Below are positions 16,213-24,973 of a stretch of 64,000 bases of DNA, one piece after another (position 1 is the stretch's first letter; every line of letters starts with the position of its first letter). The notes under the pieces are model-generated. The model had not been told where the DNA came from, ran no database searches, and saw nothing but the letters and a program-made list of their open reading frames with translations. The position numbers were made by a program, and so were the translations under genes. Origin of the DNA: Lentzea aerocolonigenes (lineage in GTDB: Bacteria; Actinomycetota; Actinomycetes; Mycobacteriales; Pseudonocardiaceae); contig NZ_BBOJ01000002.1 of the NCBI RefSeq assembly GCF_000974445.1, positions 434,001 through 498,000 on the forward strand, read 5' to 3'.

Positions 16213-18336
16213 GTGCGTCGGCCCAGCGTGGCAACAGGAGTGGTTGTCACAGTTGTAATCGCGGTGGTGGTCAATCTCGCAACTGAGACGGTCCAGCTGC
16301 CCGCCTGGTCAGATCCACTCGTGTGGGGTGCGCTTCTCCTGCTAGTGCTCGGTGCTGTCGTGCTTGAGGTGCGGCACGCGCCATCTCCGCACACGGACGA
16401 GACGAGTGACCGCGATCGTCTGCAGGACGTGGCCGACAGGCTCCGTGAGACGGTCACGACCCAGTGGCGTTTCGAAGAGGAACGCCGGCGTCTGCACGAC
16501 CCGTTCCCGCTGACCCTGAGGTGGAAGAACGCGTGTGAGAGCCTGATCGACCACTGGTCCAACATCCGCAGGCTGCCGAGCGGGAAGGCCGGTGGTGCGC
16601 TCAACCTGGCCGGAGAGCTGGGCAAGATCAGCGAGATCTACCGGCGCGTCCCCTCGGGCAGGCTCGTGGTTCTCGGTGCCGCCGGTTCCGGCAAGTCGGT
16701 ACTCCTGCTGAACCTGGTGCTGGACCTGTTGACCTGCCGCCGGGTGACCGAGCCCGTCCCGGTCATGTTCAACCTGATTTCGTGGAACCCTGGCACGACG
16801 TCGTTCCGCGGCTGGCTCGTCGACCAACTCGTGCGGGACCACCCGTGGCTGTGCAAGACGGGGATCAGGACGGAAAACCTCGCCGCCGAACTCGTGGACC
16901 GGCGCAAGATCCTTCCGGTGCTCGACGGCTTCGACGAGATGGCTGCCGGACTGCACGCCGCGGCGCTGGAGGCGTTGAACCGCAACCAGATGCCGCTGGT
17001 CCTCGCGAGCAGGCGAGACGAGTTCGCCGCGACGGTCCGGTCGGCCGACGTGCTCTCGGCTGCCGCTGCGATCGAGATGTCCGAACTGAAGCCGAGCGAT
17101 GTGGCCGCATACCTTCCCCGAACCGCGGCACAACGATCGGCGCCCGCGGGTGGATCGGACTGGGACGCGGTGCTCACCGAGCTGCGCGAACACCCGACCG
17201 ACGAAGCCGCGGAGAACCTGGCGGCGGTCCTGTCGACACCTCTGATGGTCGGGCTCGCCCGCACCATCTACAGCGACGCCCCGGACAAGAACCCCAAGGA
17301 GCTGCTCGACACCGACGTCTTCCGGTCGCCTGAGGCGGTCCGAACGCACCTGCTCGACGCGTTCCTGCCGGCTGCGTTCCGCCAGCCGCCGCGCCGGCGC
17401 TCGGCCGGGGCCCGGATCGCCGGACGGTACACGGCGGACGACGCGAAGAGGTGGTTGACGCACCTCGCCGGCAGCCGCCACCAAGAGATCGCCTGGTGGC
17501 GCCTGAGCAACGGCGTCGCCCCCGTCACCGCGACGGTTCTCTACGTCGCGATCTTCGCGGCCGTCTTCGGTTGCCTGTTCAGCTTCGAGGCCGCGCTCGT
17601 GCTGACGGCGGCGTGCACAGCGCGGTTCGTGTACATCGCAGCGCGGTCGCTTCCGCCTGCGCAAGCGTACTTCCAGGTGCGAGATCTCGCGGTCGCGCTG
17701 AAGCAGGAAGCCTTGAGGGGTGTGCGGGGAAAGTTCGTCGAGGGGCTCCTGTTCGGTGGGGTGGTCGGCGCCGGGCTCGGCCTGATCGCCGCACTGAAGT
17801 CGCTTGCCGCCGGTGCCGCGATCGGGTTGGCGAGCTGCCTCACCGGCACCTTGATCTACGTGGTCGCCGTCCTGCGGCCCAGAATCCTCAGCAGGTCCGT
17901 CAACACCAGATCGGCGCCCTGCCCGATCGAGATGATCGCCGACGACCGCAAGTGCGCCCTCGTCCGGTCGGTGGTGTGCGGCCTCGCCGCGAGCGTGCCG
18001 ACCCTGGGACTCTTCGACGTCCGGCGCGCCGCGGAGATGGCGTTCGCCGTCACGATCCTCTTCGCGCTCAGCGAGACCGCCTGGGGTCGCTGGGTCGTGA
18101 TCGTGAGGTTCTGGCTCCCGCTGACCAGGCGCCTGCCTTGGAGGTTGAACGCGTTCCTCGACGAGGCCTGTGATCGGGCGGTGTTGCGCCAGAGCGGCGC
18201 GGTCTACGAGTTCCGCCACCTCGCGCTGCGGGACAATCTGACGACGGACTCGTCCCGGCGCGGGCTCATCGCAGATGAACCAGCACCACTCCGTCGTTGT
18301 CCGGAGCCACCTCCACCCGCCGGTAGAGCTTCTTGA
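16213..18336 (+). CDS. Membrane NACHT-domain NTPase
   Basis: A 707-residue STAND/NACHT protein. Two membrane helices lie at residues 5-25 and 38-56 (PLVWGALLLLVLGAVVLEV). Walker A is GAAGSGKSVLL at about 155 and Walker B VLDGFDEM at about 236, the NACHT type with an extra acidic residue. A DVAAYLP-like helical region follows, then a multi-helix hydrophobic block at 430-640, and the end YEFRHLALRDNL typical of actinobacterial NACHT proteins. GTG 16213 was chosen for the GGGGGGAA ribosome binding site; the longer frame from 15925 has no coding character. Such proteins are common in actinomycetes. Some bacterial NACHT proteins act in phage defence, but that role is only an analogy here. Confidence 0.82.
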   Translation: MRRPSVATGVVVTVVIAVVVNLATETVQLPAWSDPLVWGALLLLVLGAVVLEVRHAPSPHTDETSDRDRLQDVADRLRETVTTQWRFEEERRRLHDPFPLTLRWKNACESLIDHWSNIRRLPSGKAGGALNLAGELGKISEIYRRVPSGRLVVLGAAGSGKSVLLLNLVLDLLTCRRVTEPVPVMFNLISWNPGTTSFRGWLVDQLVRDHPWLCKTGIRTENLAAELVDRRKILPVLDGFDEMAAGLHAAALEALNRNQMPLVLASRRDEFAATVRSADVLSAAAAIEMSELKPSDVAAYLPRTAAQRSAPAGGSDWDAVLTELREHPTDEAAENLAAVLSTPLMVGLARTIYSDAPDKNPKELLDTDVFRSPEAVRTHLLDAFLPAAFRQPPRRRSAGARIAGRYTADDAKRWLTHLAGSRHQEIAWWRLSNGVAPVTATVLYVAIFAAVFGCLFSFEAALVLTAACTARFVYIAARSLPPAQAYFQVRDLAVALKQEALRGVRGKFVEGLLFGGVVGAGLGLIAALKSLAAGAAIGLASCLTGTLIYVVAVLRPRILSRSVNTRSAPCPIEMIADDRKCALVRSVVCGLAASVPTLGLFDVRRAAEMAFAVTILFALSETAWGRWVVIVRFWLPLTRRLPWRLNAFLDEACDRAVLRQSGAVYEFRHLALRDNLTTDSSRRGLIADEPAPLRRCPEPPPPAGRAS

Positions 18337-18390
18337 CGTGCGGCTGTCTCAACAACACGATCCGCTTGCTCCATCCGCGTGAACGGCCAT
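18271..18390 (-). pseudogene. Minus-strand coding remnant
   Basis: Reading the minus strand towards a TGA at 18271-18273 gives a convincing C-terminus (RQPHVKKLYRRVEVAPDN, then DGVVLVHLR) with high third-position GC. Upstream in another frame an ATG near 18402 begins MTEMAVHADG, which would fuse naturally to WSKRIVLL after a single-base shift near 18377. It overlaps the last 66 bases of the NACHT gene on the opposite strand. It is either a small frameshifted gene or a truncated leftover. Confidence 0.3.
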
Positions 18391-18529
18391 TTCAGTCATC
18401 TGAACGTCCTATGTAGAGCTTGCGACCCGTGGGGGCGTTGCAGTGACTACGATGTCGTACGCCGTTCCAGCGCCCGGCCGAGTACCGGATGTCAGAGCAC
18501 GCACCCACCGAGGCAAGGGGATCGCGCCC

Positions 18530-19186
18530 GTGAACGATCTGCTCGAACGGTTCCTCGCCGTCGACACGACCGCCATCTGCGACGCCGACCGCACCACGCG
18601 GGTTCTGCACAGCGCGATCCGCCCGAGGTCCGCGACGACGCGCGTCTTCGGGCCCGCGTTCACCGTGCGCTGCCGGGAGGACTTCCTCGCGGTGCTGCGC
18701 GCGGTCGAGACCGCCGAAGCCGGCGCGGTGATCGTCGTCGACGGCGGGGCGCGCGAGACCGCGCTCGGTGGCGAGATGTTCGCGAGGGCGGCGTTGGTGC
18801 GGGGGCTCGGCGGCATCGTCGTGGACGGCGGCTACCGGGACATGTCCTACGTCGCGGGCTGCGAGCTCCCCGTCTACAGCCGGTTCGTCACGCCGCGCGC
18901 GGGCACGGCGTCACAGCTCGGGGAACTGCAGGTTCCGGTGATGTGCGGTGGAGTCGTGGTCAGTCCCGGTGACCTGGTGCTCGGCGACGCCGAAGGTCTC
19001 GTCGTGCTGGACCCGCAGCGGGCCGGGGCCGTTCTCGACGCCGCGCTGGCCGTCAAGAACACCGAGCACGAGGTCGTCGAGATGCTCGACGGCGGATCGA
19101 CGCTGAGCGACGCGTTCAACCTCGCCGATCACGTCAACGCGCTGCAGCGGGGAGAACAGTCGGTGTTGCGCGCTCTTGTGGACTGA
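18530..19186 (+). CDS. RraA-family protein (HMG aldolase / RraA-like)
   Basis: A 218-residue RraA-fold protein. The core shows AICDADRTTRVLHSAIRP near the start, then GAVIVVDGGARETALGGE and GIVVDGGYRDMSYV. The last has the G-G-x-R-D pattern that in 4-hydroxy-4-methyl-2-oxoglutarate aldolases binds the substrate and metal-linked Asp. Members are either class II aldolases or inhibitors of RNase E; sequence alone does not decide. The GTG at 18530 has AAGGGG upstream and matches the family start; the frame extends to 18443. Its 3' end overlaps the convergent GT87 gene by 53 bp. Confidence 0.8.
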   Translation: MNDLLERFLAVDTTAICDADRTTRVLHSAIRPRSATTRVFGPAFTVRCREDFLAVLRAVETAEAGAVIVVDGGARETALGGEMFARAALVRGLGGIVVDGGYRDMSYVAGCELPVYSRFVTPRAGTASQLGELQVPVMCGGVVVSPGDLVLGDAEGLVVLDPQRAGAVLDAALAVKNTEHEVVEMLDGGSTLSDAFNLADHVNALQRGEQSVLRALVD

Positions 19187-20291
19187 CCGCGCGCACCGCG
19201 AGCACGCCCAGCGCCGCCACGGTCAGCCACACGAAGGTGTCGAACTCGTGCAGCCGCGTCACGAACACCAGGAACACCGCGGCGAACGCGGGCCAGGCGG
19301 TGCCGCGCAGGGCGAGGAACACCAGCACCGGCACGCACCACACCCAGTGGTGCAGCCACGACACCGGTGAGGCCAGCAGTCCGGCGGCCGCGATCACGAA
19401 CAACGCCACCAGGTCGTCGCGGGTGCGCCGGGCCACGAACACCGCGAGCGCCACCACCGCCGCGGCCAGTGCCGCCCACAGCAGCGTTTCGACGCCCGGC
19501 GCCAGGCCCAGGTCGCGCACGAGCCCGCGGATCGACTGGTTCGTCGACAACGACATGTCGCCGATCCGGTCGGGGTTCAGCAGCGAGTGGAACCAGTACT
19601 GCACCGAATCCCTTGGCGCGATGAGGAAACCAACGACGGCGAGGCCCATGAACGTGGCCGCGGACTTGATCGCCGCCCGCCAGTCGCGTTTGACGAGGAA
19701 GTACAGCACGAAGATCGCGGGCGTCAGCTTGATCGCCGCGGCGACGCCGACCAGCACACCGCGGAAGCGCCGGTCCGTCACCAGCAGGCAGTCGGTCACC
19801 ACCAGGGCCAGCAGGAACAGGTTGACCTGGCCGTAGCCGAACGTCCCCCACACCGGGTCCAGCGCCAGCGCGCCGATCGCGGCGAGCAGGCCGGCCGTCC
19901 ACCTGAGATCGGGACGCACCTTGCCCGCCACCACCACGCACACCGCGGTCAGCGCGATGAAACCGAACGCCACCATCAGCAGGGTGTGCGCGCTCTGCGG
20001 CACGATGGTCAACCCGCTGAACATCACCGCGGCGATCGGCGGGTACGTGAACGGGAGCTGCGGGTCGAGCGGCGGACCGGTGAAACCGACGTACAGCGGC
20101 CTGCCCTCGAGCCAGGCGAGGCCGCCGAGGCGGTACACGTCCAGGTCGATCGGGTAGTGACCGGACCAGGTCACGAGCAGCCACACCAGCGCGGCAGACC
20201 ACAGCGCACCGGCAACCCGGTGGCTTTTCGCGAGACGAATCAGTTTGTGCGGAACTTCGTCGGTCGTCCGCATCGGTGAAGCGATGGACAC
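19134..20291 (-). CDS. GT87-family polyprenyl-phosphate mannosyltransferase-like membrane protein
   Basis: A 385-residue protein with roughly ten membrane helices. An early periplasmic loop DLDVYRLGGLAWLEGRPLY contains the acidic pair and YPP motif (PFTYPPIAAV) typical of GT-C enzymes of family 87 (DUF2029, PimE-like). These enzymes transfer mannose or arabinose from a polyprenyl-phosphate donor on the outer face of the membrane. The GTG at 20291 or an internal ATG at 20273 may be the start. It is a single gene, divergent from the XRE/NB-ARC regulator. Confidence 0.85.
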   Translation of the reverse strand: MSIASPMRTTDEVPHKLIRLAKSHRVAGALWSAALVWLLVTWSGHYPIDLDVYRLGGLAWLEGRPLYVGFTGPPLDPQLPFTYPPIAAVMFSGLTIVPQSAHTLLMVAFGFIALTAVCVVVAGKVRPDLRWTAGLLAAIGALALDPVWGTFGYGQVNLFLLALVVTDCLLVTDRRFRGVLVGVAAAIKLTPAIFVLYFLVKRDWRAAIKSAATFMGLAVVGFLIAPRDSVQYWFHSLLNPDRIGDMSLSTNQSIRGLVRDLGLAPGVETLLWAALAAAVVALAVFVARRTRDDLVALFVIAAAGLLASPVSWLHHWVWCVPVLVFLALRGTAWPAFAAVFLVFVTRLHEFDTFVWLTVAALGVLAVRAVSPQERATPTVLPAAAR

Positions 20292-20438
20292 GCTTTCGAA
20301 ATTATTGACACTCGAACGTGTTCACCTTGCTGAACAACCGGCAGAACTACCGGCAGAATTGCTCTTGCCTGCAACGACGGGCTTCGTCAGACGTCTCTTC
20401 ATACGCATGACGTGCTTGAGCGGACAGGGGGCGCAAGG

Positions 20439-22772
20439 GTGAGCACAACAGCGTTCGGGGACTTTCTTCGTTTCTACCGTTCCCGTGTTCCGCTGACCCA
20501 GGAAGAGCTCGCGGAACACACCGGGCTGAGCACGCGGGCGATCAGCGACATGGAACGCGGCCGCACGCTCAGCCCGCAGTTCCGCACCGTGCAACTGCTC
20601 GTGCGGGGGCTCGGGCTGTCCGAGGACGAGGCGGCGGAGTTCACCGCGCTCGCCCGCGCGAGCAGGGTGTCCGCGGCGCAGGAGCGGCCGGACTTCCCGT
20701 TCACCGCGCCGTCCTCGTCGCTGCCGCCGGTGCTCATCGAGCTCACCGGCAGGGAGGCCGAGCGGCAGGTCCTGGAGGGATTCGCCGAGGACGCGGCGTC
20801 GTCGTCGCGGTTGCAGATCGCGGTGATCAACGGTGCTCCCGGTGCCGGCAAGACCGCGCTCGCAGTCGACGCGGGACACCGGCTGGGCGCGCGGTTCGCC
20901 GACGGCTGCGTGTTCCTCGACCTGCGCGGCACCGACACCGAACCGCTGAGCCCGGACCGGGCCGCGCACCGGCTGCTGCGCTCGTTCGGTGTGGACGAAC
21001 GGCAGATCCCCTCCGACCCGGACGACAAGCTGTCGCTGTACCGGTCTCAGTTGCGTGACCGGACGGTGTTGCTGGTGCTGGACAACGCCGCGAACGAGGC
21101 GCAGGTGCGGCCGCTGCTCGCGTCCAGCCCCGGCACGCTGGTGCTCGTGACCAGCCGAAGAACCCTCACCGGCCTCGACGCGCGGCACCGGCTGGCACTG
21201 GACCTGTTGCCGCTGGACCGTTCCGTCGCCCTGCTGCGCATCGTCGCGGGCCCCGAACGCCTGGCGGAGGAGACCGAGGCGGCCGTCCGGGTCGCGGAGC
21301 TGTGCGGCGGCCTGCCGCTCGCGTTGCTCATCGCGGGCCACCGGCTGGCGAGCAGACCACAGTGGACGGTCGGTCACCTCGCGGAGCAGCTGGAGGACGA
21401 ACGGCGCAGGCTGTCCGTGCTGCGCGCCGGAGACCTCCAGGTGCGCGCGGCGTTCGAGATCTCCTACCACCAGCTGAGTGCCGGTGCGGCGTCGTTGTTC
21501 CGCAGGCTCGCGCTGATCCCCGGACCGGACACGAGCGAGGACGTCGCCGCGGTGCTCACCGACCTCCCCCAGGAGGCGTTGGAGGAGCTCGCCGACGCGA
21601 GCCTGCTCGGCATCGGCGAGACGCCCGGCCGGTACACGCGCCACGACCTGCTGCACGTGTTCGCCGCCGAACGCCTGGAACTGGACGAGGACCCGGACGT
21701 CGTCGCCGAACTGCGGACGCGGCTGCGGCACTGGCTGCTCGACGTCGCCACCAGGGCCGCGCGGTTCTTCGACCACGACGTGCCGGCCGAGAGCGCGGGT
21801 CCGGTGCGCGACAAGGAGTCCGCGGCCCGGTGGCTCGAGCTGGAGCTGGAGAACTGGCGTGGCGCACTGCGTTCGGCGGTGGCGGCGAACGAACACGAGC
21901 GCGTTCTCGCGCTGGCACAGGCGATGCACTGGTACTCGGACATGCACGGCGTCGGCGAGCTGTGGCGCGAGGTCTTCGGCGCGGGTGCGGACGCGGCACG
22001 GTGGCTGGGCAACGCGAGGGACGCCGCGGAGCAGCTGAACTACCTGTCGTGGGCGCTGTACGCGTTGTGCGGGCAGCCGCACGAGGCGCTGGCCGTGCAC
22101 GAGGAGGCGGCGGCGGTCCCGCTCGACGACACCGTCACCGAAGCCTGGACCTGGTACTACGGCTCGGCGATCCGGCGGCGGGTCGGCGAACCGGAGAAGG
22201 CCGTGCGGCTCGGACGCCGGTCCGTCGAGCTGTTCGAGCGCGCCGGTTACCTGATCGGCGAGAACCTGGCGCTCTCGTTGCTCGGCCTGATGCTGCGCAC
22301 CGCCGGCGAGCTCGACGAGGCCGTGGAGGTGCAGCAGCGCAGCGTGGACCAGCACCGCAAGGTCGGCGGCGACGACGAACTGCTGTCGATGCTGCTGATC
22401 CGGCTCGCCACGAGCGTGGCGGCCACGGGCGACGTCCCGGCCGCGCTGGAGTTGCTCGACGAGGCGGAGTCGCTGTTCCGCGAACACGGCACCACCGCCG
22501 GAGTAGCGCGGGTACGGCACCACCGTGGCCTGCTGCTGATGGACGCCGGACGGTTCGACGAGGCACGCGACCAGCTGCTGGCGGCACTGGACGAGGCACG
22601 GCTGTCCGACCAGCGCGTGGAGATCATGGCGCGGCTGGCCGACCTGGCGGACGCCGCCGGGGATTCCGCGCAGGCCAGGGAGTTCCGGGTGCGGGCGCTG
22701 GCCGAGTGCGACCGCTACGACACGCCCGCGGTGCGCGGGACGGCCGCGGCGTTGATCACCGCACTCGGCTGA
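20439..22772 (+). CDS. XRE HTH - NB-ARC - TPR transcriptional regulator
   Basis: A 777-residue STAND regulator. Residues 5-60 are a Cro/C1-type helix-turn-helix (LTQEELAEHTGLSTRAISDM). The NB-ARC ATPase has Walker A GAPGAGKTALA near 148, LLVLDNA near 218 and LCGGLPLAL near 300. The C-terminal half is TPR (for example ELFERAGYLIGENLALSL). This architecture is common in actinomycete regulators of secondary metabolism, in which ATP binding and TPR-sensed signals gate DNA binding. GTG 20439 sits 8 bp after a GGGGGCG stretch; an upstream GTG at 20412 is the alternative. The target is unknown. Confidence 0.9.
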   Translation: MSTTAFGDFLRFYRSRVPLTQEELAEHTGLSTRAISDMERGRTLSPQFRTVQLLVRGLGLSEDEAAEFTALARASRVSAAQERPDFPFTAPSSSLPPVLIELTGREAERQVLEGFAEDAASSSRLQIAVINGAPGAGKTALAVDAGHRLGARFADGCVFLDLRGTDTEPLSPDRAAHRLLRSFGVDERQIPSDPDDKLSLYRSQLRDRTVLLVLDNAANEAQVRPLLASSPGTLVLVTSRRTLTGLDARHRLALDLLPLDRSVALLRIVAGPERLAEETEAAVRVAELCGGLPLALLIAGHRLASRPQWTVGHLAEQLEDERRRLSVLRAGDLQVRAAFEISYHQLSAGAASLFRRLALIPGPDTSEDVAAVLTDLPQEALEELADASLLGIGETPGRYTRHDLLHVFAAERLELDEDPDVVAELRTRLRHWLLDVATRAARFFDHDVPAESAGPVRDKESAARWLELELENWRGALRSAVAANEHERVLALAQAMHWYSDMHGVGELWREVFGAGADAARWLGNARDAAEQLNYLSWALYALCGQPHEALAVHEEAAAVPLDDTVTEAWTWYYGSAIRRRVGEPEKAVRLGRRSVELFERAGYLIGENLALSLLGLMLRTAGELDEAVEVQQRSVDQHRKVGGDDELLSMLLIRLATSVAATGDVPAALELLDEAESLFREHGTTAGVARVRHHRGLLLMDAGRFDEARDQLLAALDEARLSDQRVEIMARLADLADAAGDSAQAREFRVRALAECDRYDTPAVRGTAAALITALG

Positions 22773-22775
22773 CGG

Positions 22776-23681
22776 TCACTTCGTCGATCCCGCCAGCACC
22801 CCCTGCACGAAGTACTTCTGGAACAGCAGGAACACCGCCAGCGGCACGATCATCGACAGGAACGCGCCCGTCGACAGCATGTCGATGTTGGTGCCGAACT
22901 GGCGCAGCTGGGCCCGCAGCGCCACGGTGATCGGCGCCGAGTCCTGGTCCGCGAACACCAGCGCCACCAGCAGGTCGTTCCACACCCAGAGGAACTGAAA
23001 GATCGTCAGCGACGCGATCGCCGGCTTGGCCACCGGCAGCACGACCCGCTTGAAGATCACCCACTCCGTCGCGCCGTCCATCCTTGCGGCCTCGATCAGG
23101 TCGCGCGGGATGCCCGTGAAGAAGTTGCGCAGCAGGAAGATGGCGAACGGCAGGCCGAACGCCACGTGGAACAGCACGACGCCGGTGATCGTGCCGAACA
23201 GGCCGAACGCGCCGAACAGCTTCGCCACCGGGATCAGCGCGACCTGGATCGGCATCACCAGCAGCCCGACCACCACCACGGTGAGCGTCTCGCGGCCGGG
23301 GAAGTCGATCCACGACAACGCGTACGAGGCCAACGACGCCATGACGACGACCAGGGCCGTGGCGGGAACCGCGATGTAGAAGGTGTTGAGGAACGACTGC
23401 CACACCGCCTGGTTCGCGACGAGCTCGGCGTAGTTGTCCAGTGTCAGCTCGGCGGGTTTGGTGAACACGGTCCACCAGCCGCTCGAGGTGTTGGCCGCCT
23501 CGTCGCGCAACGACGCGATCAGCAGGCCGAACACCGGAACCAGCCAGAACACCGCCACCACCGCGAGCAGCACCTGCACGAACCCGTTGCCGAGCCGCCC
23601 GACCGCCCGCGACACCACTCCTCGCCGCGGCGCGCCGGACACCGGCACGTCGATGCGGACCTCTTCGGCTACCAGTGTCAC
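22776..23681 (-). CDS. Carbohydrate ABC transporter permease (MalG-type)
   Basis: A 301-residue inner-membrane permease with six predicted helices and the cytoplasmic EAA loop EAARMDGATEWVIFKRVVLP near residue 195, which docks on the ATPase. It overlaps the upstream MalF-type gene by 4 bp (ATGA) and is last in the importer operon. The sequence matches MalG/AraQ-type subunits. Substrate cannot be told, but neighbouring GH13/GH15 enzymes suggest an alpha-glucoside. Confidence 0.93.
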   Translation of the reverse strand: MTLVAEEVRIDVPVSGAPRRGVVSRAVGRLGNGFVQVLLAVVAVFWLVPVFGLLIASLRDEAANTSSGWWTVFTKPAELTLDNYAELVANQAVWQSFLNTFYIAVPATALVVVMASLASYALSWIDFPGRETLTVVVVGLLVMPIQVALIPVAKLFGAFGLFGTITGVVLFHVAFGLPFAIFLLRNFFTGIPRDLIEAARMDGATEWVIFKRVVLPVAKPAIASLTIFQFLWVWNDLLVALVFADQDSAPITVALRAQLRQFGTNIDMLSTGAFLSMIVPLAVFLLFQKYFVQGVLAGSTK

Positions 23682-24973
23682 GACCGCTCCCGTCGGAATC
23701 TGCGGATGTTGAACAACATCGCGGGGGCGACCAGCAGGAACAGGATCACCGCGAGCGCACTGCCGGCACCCTGGTCACCGCCGGTGCCGAACGAGACCTG
23801 CCACATCTGCAGGGCCAGCACGTTGGCCTCCTCCTGCACGGAACCCGGCGCGATGACGAAGACCAGCTCGAAGATCTTCAGCACGTTGATCACCAGCGTC
23901 ACGAAGACCACGAGCAGCACCGGCGACAGCAACGGGATGGTGACGCGGCGGAAGACCTGCCACTCCGTCGCGCCGTCGACCCGCGCGGCCTCCAGCGCGT
24001 CACGGGGAATCGCCGAGAGTCCCGCGGCGATGAACGTGATCGCGAACCCGGTCATGATCCAGATCCAGGACGAGATGATCACCGGGGTGATCAGCGACGG
24101 CCCGAGCCACGTCAGACCGCGGAACGGCAGCGTGAAGTTCGACGACGGCAGGCGCACCACGACCTCACCCCTCGCCAGGTCGGGGAACGTGAACCTGCCG
24201 TCGTCGCCGGTCGTCGTGCGGGCGACGACCTTCCCCTCTCGCACGGCCTCCACCGCGACGCCCGGCAGGCCGCGCTCCGTCGGGTCGACCGATCCGGCCT
24301 TGCCGCCGACTGACACGTCGAGCCACACCACGCCGCGCAGTTCGCCGTCGCCCGCGCTCGGCACGGACGCCGGGAGTGCCTGCGCGGGCACGTCCTGCGG
24401 GGAGAAACCGATGAGCGGCAACGTGATCACCTCGCCCGCCCGGGAGGGCCGCGCCGCGGTGAAGCCCGCTTCCGTTGCGGCGTAACCCTCACGCGGCCGG
24501 GCGCCCGGGTACTGCGAGGCGGGGCTGAACACGTCGTGCACGCCGACCGCGGCCGCGTTGACGATGCCCTGGTTCGGGTCTTCCTCGTAGACGAGCCGGA
24601 AGATGATGCCGGAGGCGAACAGCGAGATCGCCATCGGCATGAACAGCACCAGCCGGAACGCGGTGGCCCACCTGATGCGTTCGGTGAGCACGGCGAAGAT
24701 CAGGCCCAGGCCGGTGACGGCCGCCGGGGCGACCACCACCCAGATCACGTTGTTGCGGAACGCGGTGAGCGTGCGCGGGTCGGTGAACGTGTCGACGTAG
24801 TTGCTCAGGCCGACGAACTCGTCACCCCTGGCGTCGAAGAAGCTGCGGATCAGCGAGTACACCAACGGGTACAGCACGAGCGCCGCGAGCACGACCAGCG
24901 CGGGCAGCAGGAACGGGATCGCCTGCCGGGGCGAGCGCCCCGGCGCGGCGTCCACGTTCGTCCGAAGCCTCAT
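23678..24973 (-). CDS. Carbohydrate ABC permease (MalF-type) with extracytoplasmic SdrD-like insert
   Basis: A 431-residue permease. It has transmembrane helices at about 20-42, 74-95, 106-127, then 295-315 and beyond, and the EAA loop EAARVDGATEWQVFRRVTIP near 328. Ordinary members have about 300 residues; here residues 150-285 form an extra extracytoplasmic segment. Its second half looks like a carboxypeptidase-regulatory/SdrD B-type beta sandwich (GLPGVAVEAVREGKVVARTT then DGRFTFPDL). E. coli MalF also has a large P2 loop that contacts the binding protein, so a similar docking role is plausible. The ATG at 24973 overlaps the upstream stop (ATGA). Confidence 0.9.
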   Translation of the reverse strand: MRLRTNVDAAPGRSPRQAIPFLLPALVVLAALVLYPLVYSLIRSFFDARGDEFVGLSNYVDTFTDPRTLTAFRNNVIWVVVAPAAVTGLGLIFAVLTERIRWATAFRLVLFMPMAISLFASGIIFRLVYEEDPNQGIVNAAAVGVHDVFSPASQYPGARPREGYAATEAGFTAARPSRAGEVITLPLIGFSPQDVPAQALPASVPSAGDGELRGVVWLDVSVGGKAGSVDPTERGLPGVAVEAVREGKVVARTTTGDDGRFTFPDLARGEVVVRLPSSNFTLPFRGLTWLGPSLITPVIISSWIWIMTGFAITFIAAGLSAIPRDALEAARVDGATEWQVFRRVTIPLLSPVLLVVFVTLVINVLKIFELVFVIAPGSVQEEANVLALQMWQVSFGTGGDQGAGSALAVILFLLVAPAMLFNIRRFRRERS

